Source: Solirubrobacterales bacterium | GTDB taxonomy: Bacteria > Actinomycetota > Thermoleophilia > Solirubrobacterales > 70-9 | NCBI GenBank assembly: GCA_030835185.1 | Contig: JAUQWL010000071.1 | Location: forward strand, 1-12,011 | DNA: 12,011 bases | Direction of reading: 5' to 3' | In this document: piece after piece, positions 6,872-12,011 of the stretch | How the letters are laid out: every line of letters begins with the position of its first letter | Numbering within the stretch: the stretch's first letter is position 1 | Program-made: the position numbers and the translations under genes | Notes under the pieces: model-generated | Database searches by the model: none | Told to the model about the DNA's origin: nothing | What the model saw: the letters and a program-made list of their open reading frames with translations, nothing else

Positions 6872-9004
6872 TCAGGCGCCGGCGGCTTCTCTCAGGCGCT
6901 CCGCCAGTGACGAGTTGCGGCGGCCGCTTTCGTCCCTTCTTACTCCGTTCTCGAGTGCCGGGCGGTCGCCGACCACGACGCACATCTCCCGTGCCCGGGT
7001 GATCGCCGTGTAGATCAGCGGCCGGGTCAGCATTCCCGAACTCGAGCGGCTGCAGACGAAGACGACCACCGGGATCTCGCAACCCTGTGACTTGTGTACG
7101 GAGATCGCGTAGGCCAGTTTGAGGTCGCCCGCTTCGTCGTACGGGATGATTACGGTCTCCCCGTCGTCGGTCTCGAGCACCGCCGTTTCGTCGTCTGGAT
7201 CGTCTTCGACCAGGAAGCAGATCGTGCCGTTCATGAGGCCCAGCTCGTGTGAATTGCGGGTTTGGATCAGGCGGTCGCCGATTCGGAAACGCTCTGAGAC
7301 CGCGGGCTTTCCATCGGGGTTGAGCCGTTCCTGGAGCCGGTTGTTCAACTCATTGATGCCGGCCTCGCCGCGGTAGACCGGGGCCAGCACCTGCGCCTCC
7401 CGGATCGGGTCCAGCCCGAGTCCGGCCGAGACCCTCTCGCCGACCATCTCGACAACTGCGTCACGGCAGCGGGCGGGCGTATGGCGTTCGACAAAGAAAA
7501 AATCGCGTTGCTGCTCCGGGGCGGGTTCGAGGTGGGGCGACTTCCCCTGGTTGATCTCGTGAGCTGCCGTCGTGATCATGGATTTCGCCGCCTGGCGGAA
7601 GATGTGGGTCAGGCGGGTGACCGGAACGATCCCGGCGTCGATCAGATCCGAGAACGGCTTGCCGGCACCGATCGGCGGAAGCTGGTCGGCGTCGCCGACG
7701 AAGACGATGTGGGTCTCGAGCCCGATGCCACCGAGCAGGACGTCGGCCATATGCAGGTTGATCATCGATGCTTCGTCGACCACGATCAGGTCGACCGCCA
7801 GCGGATGGCCCGGCTTGAAGGTCGGTTCCGAACCGGGTCGCCACTCCAGCAGCCGGTGGATCGTCGTTGCCCCGTGACCGGTCGCTTCGGCAAGTCGACG
7901 GGCGGCACGGCCGGTCGGGGCGCAGAGGGCGATCCTCAGCCTGGCTTTCCTGGCTTCGGTCACGATCGCACTGGTGCAGACCGTCTTGCCGACTCCGGGG
8001 CCACCGGTCACTATCGAAACCCGGTTGGAAAATGCCCGGGCCACTGCCTGCCACTGCTCTCCGGTGAGGCTTGCGTCGTCGGGCCGGCCGGGTTCGTGGC
8101 TCAACTCGGATTCGGCCGTGGCCCTCCCGGCGAGATCGCCTGCGCAACGGACCTCGCGGTCGAGCGTGCTCTGCCGGTAGACCCGTCCGCCGTCTTCGAT
8201 CAGCCCCGGGGCACCGGTGATCACCGAGGCCTCCGGACGGTGGCCGACCAGCCTGGCGACTTCGGTCAGCAGCGCATCGCCGGCCAGGTGGGTGTGGCCC
8301 CGGCGTTCGGCTTCTCCGAGCAGGTAGTAGGCCGCCGCCTGGGCGCGGCGGTCGGACTCCGGCGGTACGTCGGAGGCCAGGGCGATCGTATCCGCACGCA
8401 GGAATCCGACCCCTTCGATCTCGATCAGGCTGTACGGGTCCTCGCGGATCGTCCTCATCGCCCGGTCGCCGAAGCGCCGGTGGATCTTTGCCGCAAGGTG
8501 GGCGAGCCCGTGGGGAGCGAGTTCCACGTGGAGGTCACGCACGGCGCGGGTGGCGTACCAGCTCTCGGTGGCGGCCTCGGCCTGTCTGCGCCCCAGTTTC
8601 GGAAGCGAAGCGTAGATCCCGGGGGGATCCTTGGCGATCTTCTCCAGAACCTCTGCCCCGTACATGTTGCAGAGCGCCTCGGCCCGGACCGGTCCGATGT
8701 GTCGCAGCGTACCCAGGTAGGCGACCTGTCCGGCCCGGTCTTCAGGGTCGAGCGGCAAGGCGGTGTCCGCTCTCAGTTGAGGACCGAAGCGTTCGTGCTG
8801 CTGCCACTCTCCGGTCAGGCGGGCCCGCTCACCCGGACTCAGGTGGGCGACGGTACCGGTGACGATGAATTCGTCGCCACTGTCGTCCCGCACCTCAAGT
8901 ACCGCATAGCCGTCGTCTTCGGCCCTGAATACCTCCCGAACCACGTCCACCGCACCGTCGAACCGGCCTTCGTTGGTGAACAGTGGTTCCGGGGTCAGCG
9001 GCAT
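6872..9004 (-). CDS. recD2: RecD2-type SF1B DNA helicase
   Basis: A 710-aa ATP-dependent 5'-3' helicase of the RecD2 (RecD-like, RecBC-independent) family, linked in Deinococcus and Bacillus to repair and replication-fork processing. The N-terminus has the family's OB-like opening, with the run FRAEDDGYAVLEVRDDSGDE at 26-45. Helix-hairpin-helix-like segments follow at about 95-210 (LGTLRHIGPVRAEAL, LPKLGRRQAE, IEIEGVGFLRADTIA). Helicase motifs are complete: I GGPGVGKT (334-341), Ia APTGRAA (362-368), II VVDEAS (408-413), III VGDADQLPP (436-444), V-like YAISVHKSQG (632-641) and VI YTAITRARE (665-673). Length fits the family. ATG 9004 follows a TACCCT box by six bases, suggesting a leaderless transcript. 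No recB or recC is nearby, which supports RecD2 over the RecBCD subunit. Confidence 0.93.
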   Translation of the reverse strand: MPLTPEPLFTNEGRFDGAVDVVREVFRAEDDGYAVLEVRDDSGDEFIVTGTVAHLSPGERARLTGEWQQHERFGPQLRADTALPLDPEDRAGQVAYLGTLRHIGPVRAEALCNMYGAEVLEKIAKDPPGIYASLPKLGRRQAEAATESWYATRAVRDLHVELAPHGLAHLAAKIHRRFGDRAMRTIREDPYSLIEIEGVGFLRADTIALASDVPPESDRRAQAAAYYLLGEAERRGHTHLAGDALLTEVARLVGHRPEASVITGAPGLIEDGGRVYRQSTLDREVRCAGDLAGRATAESELSHEPGRPDDASLTGEQWQAVARAFSNRVSIVTGGPGVGKTVCTSAIVTEARKARLRIALCAPTGRAARRLAEATGHGATTIHRLLEWRPGSEPTFKPGHPLAVDLIVVDEASMINLHMADVLLGGIGLETHIVFVGDADQLPPIGAGKPFSDLIDAGIVPVTRLTHIFRQAAKSMITTAAHEINQGKSPHLEPAPEQQRDFFFVERHTPARCRDAVVEMVGERVSAGLGLDPIREAQVLAPVYRGEAGINELNNRLQERLNPDGKPAVSERFRIGDRLIQTRNSHELGLMNGTICFLVEDDPDDETAVLETDDGETVIIPYDEAGDLKLAYAISVHKSQGCEIPVVVFVCSRSSSGMLTRPLIYTAITRAREMCVVVGDRPALENGVRRDESGRRNSSLAERLREAAGA

Positions 9005-9010
9005 GGATGG

Positions 9011-9016
9011 AGGGTA
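9011..9016 (-). promoter_or_regulatory. Candidate -10 box (TACCCT) for recD2, leaderless
   Basis: Read on the minus strand, TACCCT fits TANNNT and ends seven bases before the A of the ATG at 9004. Transcription would start at or next to the start codon. No Shine-Dalgarno sequence and no clear -35 are present. It lies in the 67-base gap shared with the divergent padR-type gene. Confidence 0.35.
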
Positions 9017-9058
9017 GTGACCGGGCCGGAGCCGGAGTCTGCCGAATGGCTGTATCCG

Positions 9059-9064
9059 TAAACT
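9059..9064 (+). promoter_or_regulatory. Candidate -10 box (TAAACT) for the PadR gene, leaderless
   Basis: TAAACT fits TANNNT and ends eight bases before the ATG at 9072, so the transcript would begin at about the start codon. No Shine-Dalgarno sequence is present, and no good -35 hexamer is seen near 9035-9041. Confidence 0.35.
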
Positions 9065-9071
9065 CGCATTG

Positions 9072-9536
9072 ATGTCGGATAAGGGTTCAAAGCCGCTTCA
9101 GGCGGCCGTTGCCGAGGCGGCCGAGGCGGCCGAGCAGTCGAAGGCGACGGGTCCCGGGAAAAAACGTGGCGGTGGTCGTGCCTCCGACCTTTTCGGCGGA
9201 GAGATGCGGCGACGCGATCTGTTCCCGCTGCTGGTCCTCCACCTGATACGCGAGAAGCCGTGCTACGGCAACTACCTGATCGATGCGATCGAGACGATGA
9301 CCAAGGGCGTCGTCTCCGTCAACCCGAATACGATGTACCCGCTGCTCCGGGATCTGGAAAGCCGGGGAATGATCGAAGGCGACTGGGAGCACCCGGACAA
9401 ACGCACCCGCCGCTTCTACTCGATCACTCCGGTCGGAGAAGAGGAGTATCGGCGGGTGCTGGAAGAAATCAGACCATTTCTGGATTCCGTGATCGAATCG
9501 GTTTCGCTGATCAGGCGCGAAGTCTACGGCGACTGA
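9072..9536 (+). CDS. PadR family winged-helix transcriptional regulator
   Basis: A 154-aa DNA-binding regulator. The winged-helix core starts near residue 46 (RRRDLFPLLVLHLIREKPCY at 46-65). It carries the PadR signature: YGNYLIDAIE (65-74), VNPNTMYPLLRDLESRGMIE (83-102) for the recognition helix, then the wing PDKRTRRFYSITPVGEEEY (108-126). A C-terminal helix (130-152) would serve for dimerisation. PadR proteins usually repress a nearby transporter or stress gene and respond to small molecules; the ligand here is unknown. An unusual alanine- and lysine-rich N-terminal tail of about 42 residues precedes the fold. ATG 9072 is preferred over the overlapping TTG at 9069. It is divergent from recD2 and lies 135 bases ahead of the cyclopropane-fatty-acid synthase gene, so either could be its target. 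Confidence 0.92.
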   Translation: MSDKGSKPLQAAVAEAAEAAEQSKATGPGKKRGGGRASDLFGGEMRRRDLFPLLVLHLIREKPCYGNYLIDAIETMTKGVVSVNPNTMYPLLRDLESRGMIEGDWEHPDKRTRRFYSITPVGEEEYRRVLEEIRPFLDSVIESVSLIRREVYGD

Positions 9537-9551
9537 CGGTGGCCCTTCACT

Positions 9552-9589
9552 GATCGCACCCGCCCGGCCCCGCCGGTCCCCGGGCGATC
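9552..9589 (+). terminator. GC-rich hairpin after the PadR gene, possible terminator
   Basis: CGCCCGG (9561-9567) pairs with CCGGGCG (9580-9586). An alternative outer stem pairs GATCG (9552-9556) with CGATC (9585-9589). It starts 15 bases past the PadR stop codon. There is no T-tract, so it is only a candidate terminator. Confidence 0.35.
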
Positions 9590-9593
9590 CCGG

Positions 9594-9629
9594 CTGATTC
9601 GAAGCAGGTCTACCGGACTGATTCGAATC
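9594..9629. repeat. Two copies of CTGATTCGAA, possible operator, upstream of the CFA synthase gene
   Basis: CTGATTCGAA occurs at 9594-9603 and again at 9618-9627, with a period of 24 bases. The second copy is part of a perfect palindrome, GATTCGAATC (9620-9629). The first copy keeps one half (GATTCGAA). The pair lies just upstream of the candidate -35 at 9637, a typical place for a regulator site. The neighbouring PadR protein is one candidate binder; this is inference. Confidence 0.45.
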
Positions 9630-9636
9630 GGATCAC

Positions 9637-9665
9637 TTGAAGAGTGCCGGGATCCGTTCTAGTCT
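9637..9665 (+). promoter_or_regulatory. Candidate promoter of the CFA synthase gene
   Basis: A -35-like TTGAAG (9637-9642), a 17-base spacer and a -10-like TAGTCT (9660-9665, fitting TANNNT) are present. The -10 ends seven bases before the ATG at 9672, so the mRNA would be leaderless or nearly so. This is the best-formed promoter in the window. Confidence 0.5.
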
Positions 9666-9671
9666 GGACCC

Positions 9672-10979
9672 ATGTACAGCACTGGAGGTATCGCAGACCG
9701 TTTTGCACACCTCGTCGCTGCGCTCGAGCAGCGCCTGAGCGGGCCTCTGCCGGCGGCAGTCCGTTTCTGGGACGGCAGCGAACTCGGCCCGGGGGAGCGG
9801 GGATCGGCGACGGACACGATCGTCCTGAAGAACCGCCGGGCGCTGACCTACGCCGTGATGCGGCCCGATCAGCTCGGAATCGGCCGGGCCTGGGTTGCCG
9901 GCGACGTCGACCTCGAGGGCGACCTCTACCGGGTGATGGCCGCCGGCTCCAGGCTCTACGGTTTCGACTTCACCAACCTCGAGAAGCTCGACGCCTTGCG
10001 AACGGCGGCCCGGATCGGTGCGATCCGCATACCTCCACCGAAGCCCCCTTCGGTCGAGGCGAAGGTCGGCGGACGCCTGCACTCGCTGCGCCGTGACCGC
10101 GAGGCTATCTCTCACCACTACGACGTCTCGAACGAGTTCTACCGGATGTTCCTCGGCCCGACGATGGTCTATTCGTGCGCGTACTTCGCCGGCCCGGACG
10201 ATTCGCTCGAAGAGGCTCAGACGCGCAAGCTCGACGTGATCTGTCAGAAGCTCCGGTTGAAAGAAGGCGAGAGGATGCTCGACATCGGCTGCGGCTGGGG
10301 TTCGCTGATGATCCACGCCGCCGCAAACTACGGAGTCCGCGTGGTCGGCGTGACCCTTTCCCGGGAGCAGGCGGCCTACGCGCGCAAGCGGATAGTCGAG
10401 GCCGGTCTGGCCGATCAGTGTGAGGTCAGGATTCAGGACTACCGCGAGGTTTCCGACGGCCCCTACGACAAGATCTGCTCGGTCGGGATGTTCGAGCACG
10501 TCGGTTCCAGCCAGCTCGACCGCTACATGCAGACGGTGACCGATCTCGGCTTGCCGGGCGGTCTTGCGCTTCACCACGGAATCTGCCGCCAGCACGAAAA
10601 AGACGACTCGCCCAACACCTTCATCGAACGCTACGTCTTCCCCGACGGCGAGCTCCACAGGGTTGCGAAAGTGGTTGCGGCGGCCGAGAAAGCGGGGCAG
10701 GAGATCCGCGACCTCGAATCGATGCGCGAGCATTATGCGCTGACTCTTCGCCGCTGGGTGGCCAACCTCGAGGACACGCGCGAGGCCGCGATAGCTGAAG
10801 TCGGGCCCGAGAGGGAGCGGGTCTGGCGCCTCTACATGACCGCCAGCGCCCTGGCCTTCGAGCGCGGCGATGTGTCGATCCACCAGCTGCTGGTCGCGCT
10901 CCCGGGTGAAGATCACCCGCTGGAGCTCGCCAGACCGGCTTTCGTACGCGAAGAGATACAGGCACCGGCCGCGGACTGA
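9672..10979 (+). CDS. Cyclopropane-fatty-acyl-phospholipid synthase family methyltransferase
   Basis: A 435-aa S-adenosylmethionine-dependent enzyme predicted to transfer a methylene or methyl group to double bonds of membrane phospholipid acyl chains. An N-terminal lipid-binding-type domain (about 1-120) includes RPDQLGIGRAWVAGDVDLEG (64-83), as in the family. The catalytic domain carries ISHHYDVSNEFYRMFLGPTM (146-165), YSCAYF (167-172), the SAM motif LDIGCGWGSL (203-212), MFEHVG (273-278), LHHGI (300-304), FIERYVFPDGEL (317-328) and HYALTLRRW (354-362). By alignment to E. coli Cfa, C169, E275, H301 or H302 and Y355 fall where the bicarbonate-binding active-site residues lie. Length is slightly above E. 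coli Cfa (382 aa). It is monocistronic by appearance, with a candidate promoter and operator-like repeats just upstream. The exact product (cyclopropane or methyl-branched) cannot be told apart here. Confidence 0.9.
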   Translation: MYSTGGIADRFAHLVAALEQRLSGPLPAAVRFWDGSELGPGERGSATDTIVLKNRRALTYAVMRPDQLGIGRAWVAGDVDLEGDLYRVMAAGSRLYGFDFTNLEKLDALRTAARIGAIRIPPPKPPSVEAKVGGRLHSLRRDREAISHHYDVSNEFYRMFLGPTMVYSCAYFAGPDDSLEEAQTRKLDVICQKLRLKEGERMLDIGCGWGSLMIHAAANYGVRVVGVTLSREQAAYARKRIVEAGLADQCEVRIQDYREVSDGPYDKICSVGMFEHVGSSQLDRYMQTVTDLGLPGGLALHHGICRQHEKDDSPNTFIERYVFPDGELHRVAKVVAAAEKAGQEIRDLESMREHYALTLRRWVANLEDTREAAIAEVGPERERVWRLYMTASALAFERGDVSIHQLLVALPGEDHPLELARPAFVREEIQAPAAD

Positions 10980-10987
10980 GCTGCGCT

Positions 10988-11008
10988 ACGGGCAAGCGAA
11001 TCGCCCGT
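10988..11008. terminator. Weak hairpin between convergent genes, possible terminator
   Basis: ACGGGC (10988-10993) pairs with GCCCGT (11003-11008) around a nine-base loop. It lies in the 49-base gap between the stops of the CFA synthase and the EAL protein. The stem is short and no T-run follows, so support is mostly positional. Confidence 0.25.
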
Positions 11009-11028
11009 CGTCCGGAGGACCTCCCGAT

Positions 11029-12011
11029 TCAGCCTTCTTCGAGCGGGATGACGGCCGCCCGCAGCAGTTGGGTGGCACGTCCGGCGGGTACCGGGGGTGA
11101 CATCAGGAAGCCCTGAGCCAGCCGGCAACCGAGCCGGCGGATCTCCGCGAGCTCGGTCGCGGTACTCACTCCTTCCGCGATCACCATCATTGAAAGCGCG
11201 TCTCCGATCCGCAGGATCGCGTCGGTTACCGCCCTGCCGGCCGAATCGCCGTTGCCCAGCTGTACAACGAACGAACGGTCGATCTTGATTACGTCCAGCG
11301 GGAACCGGCTCAGGTAGCTGAGCGAAGAAAAGCCCGTACCAAAATCGTCCAGGGCCAGTCTGACGCCCATCTCGTGAAGATCGTCGAGTACGCCGGCGAC
11401 CGAACTCTGTCCGGCGATAAGGGTGCTTTCGGTGATCTCGAGCGCCAGTCTGCCGAGGCATGCCGGATACCTGTCGATCAGCTTCGCCACCTCTTTCGGA
11501 AGGGCGGTCCGGTTGAGCTGCCTCGCCGATGCGTTCACCGACACCGCGAAAATGCGGCCCTCCGGCATGAACGGCTGCCACTCGGCGACCTGTCGAGCCA
11601 CTTCTTCGAGGGCCCAGCCGTCGATCTGGCTGATAAGCCCGCTTTCTTCAGCGACCGGCACGAAGTCTGCCGCGGGGATCAGCCCTCGTTCCGGATGCTT
11701 CCACCGGACCAGAGCTTCGAAGCCGACGATGCGATGGTCCTGGATCGAGACCACCGGCTGGTAGTGGAGAACCAGGTCCCCGTGCTCGATAGCGGAACGG
11801 AGTCCACTCTCGGTCCTGAGACGGTTCTGGGCGCTGCTTCTGAGTGGTTCGTCGAACATCCGGGACTGGGCTCTGCCGAGGTCCTTCGCCATGTGCATTG
11901 CCGCGTCGGCCTCACGGAGCAAAGAGCCGGCCTCTTTGTCCGGTTCTCTTTCCGGTTCGAAGAGCGTCGCACCGACGCTCGCGGTGATCACGATCTCGCC
12001 GCCTTCGAAAG
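11029..12011 (-). CDS. GGDEF-EAL domain cyclic-di-GMP protein (partial, N-terminus beyond window)
   Basis: C-terminal part of a signalling protein; the frame is open through the right edge, so the true start lies outside. The first visible residues (EIVITASVGATLF, then LLREADAAMHMAKDLGR) are the end of a GGDEF domain; the GGDEF loop itself is out of view. The rest is a full EAL phosphodiesterase domain that would hydrolyse cyclic di-GMP to pGpG. Numbered from codon 11991, key elements are HYQPVVSI (76-83), FEALVRW (91-97, the EAL motif), SVNASARQL (151-159), LEITEST (184-190), DDFGTGFSSLSYL (215-227), IKIDRSFV (235-242), VIAEGVST (270-277) and QGFLMSPPVP (293-302). All usual metal and catalytic residues are kept, so activity is expected. 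GTG 11991 is internal, not the start. Confidence 0.92.
   Translation of the reverse strand, partial: FEGGEIVITASVGATLFEPEREPDKEAGSLLREADAAMHMAKDLGRAQSRMFDEPLRSSAQNRLRTESGLRSAIEHGDLVLHYQPVVSIQDHRIVGFEALVRWKHPERGLIPAADFVPVAEESGLISQIDGWALEEVARQVAEWQPFMPEGRIFAVSVNASARQLNRTALPKEVAKLIDRYPACLGRLALEITESTLIAGQSSVAGVLDDLHEMGVRLALDDFGTGFSSLSYLSRFPLDVIKIDRSFVVQLGNGDSAGRAVTDAILRIGDALSMMVIAEGVSTATELAEIRRLGCRLAQGFLMSPPVPAGRATQLLRAAVIPLEEG

Noticed and set aside
7481..9061. 526-codon plus-strand open frame
   Set aside because: Antisense shadow of recD2. All helicase motifs lie on the minus strand, and the plus-strand translation has no recognisable motif.
9633..10916. 427-codon minus-strand open frame
   Set aside because: Antisense shadow of the CFA synthase gene, whose SAM-binding and active-site motifs are unmistakable on the plus strand.
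11029..11991. GTG at 11991 as the start of a stand-alone EAL protein
   Set aside because: The frame is open further to the window edge and encodes FEGGEIVITASVGAT, the end of a GGDEF domain, so the GTG is internal to a longer gene.

Overview
The window is a gene-dense stretch of high-GC bacterial chromosome. It holds ten protein genes on both strands and no gene-free gap above about 200 bases. No tRNA, rRNA, CRISPR array, transposase or phage structural gene was seen. The strong G/C bias at third codon positions, GTG/TTG start codons, a general lack of Shine-Dalgarno sequences, and TANNNT boxes 7-8 bases ahead of several start codons all fit an actinobacterium. A deep-branching lineage such as Thermoleophilia is possible, but this is inference from composition and gene style; no marker gene is present to prove it.

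Layout. (1) 1-3356, plus strand: a two-gene ABC exporter of the LolD/MacB type, made of an ATPase and a ten-helix FtsX-like permease. It ends in a perfect 20-bp hairpin that lies between this operon and the convergent next gene. (2) 3448-4773, minus strand: a FAD-dependent amine/D-amino-acid oxidase-type enzyme. Its conserved-looking N-terminus appears to extend past the first usable start codon. (3) 4972-6859, plus strand: a compact three-gene cassette of a divergent ECF-like sigma factor, a 217-residue protein with a degenerate XRE-type helix-turn-helix region, and an ImmA/IrrE zinc metallopeptidase. (4) 6872-9004, minus strand: a RecD2-type SF1B helicase, convergent with the cassette and only 12 bases from it. 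(5) 9072-9536, plus strand: a PadR-family regulator divergent from recD2. (6) 9672-10979, plus strand: a cyclopropane-fatty-acid synthase family methyltransferase with a good candidate promoter. (7) 11029-12011, minus strand: the C-terminal part of a GGDEF-EAL cyclic-di-GMP protein with a complete EAL signature, running off the right edge.

The most interesting unit is the sigma / HTH protein / ImmA cassette. In the characterised pairs ImmR-ImmA (Bacillus ICEBs1) and DdrO-IrrE (Deinococcus), a COG2856 metallopeptidase cleaves an XRE-type repressor after a stress signal. Here the same kind of pair is translationally and positionally coupled to a sigma factor. This suggests a switch in which proteolysis of the middle protein releases or activates the sigma factor. 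That mechanism is inference; the gene order, overlaps and motifs are seen directly.

The remaining genes look like ordinary chromosomal functions: membrane-lipid modification, export, DNA repair, amine catabolism and c-di-GMP turnover. There is no sign that the window as a whole is a recently acquired island.
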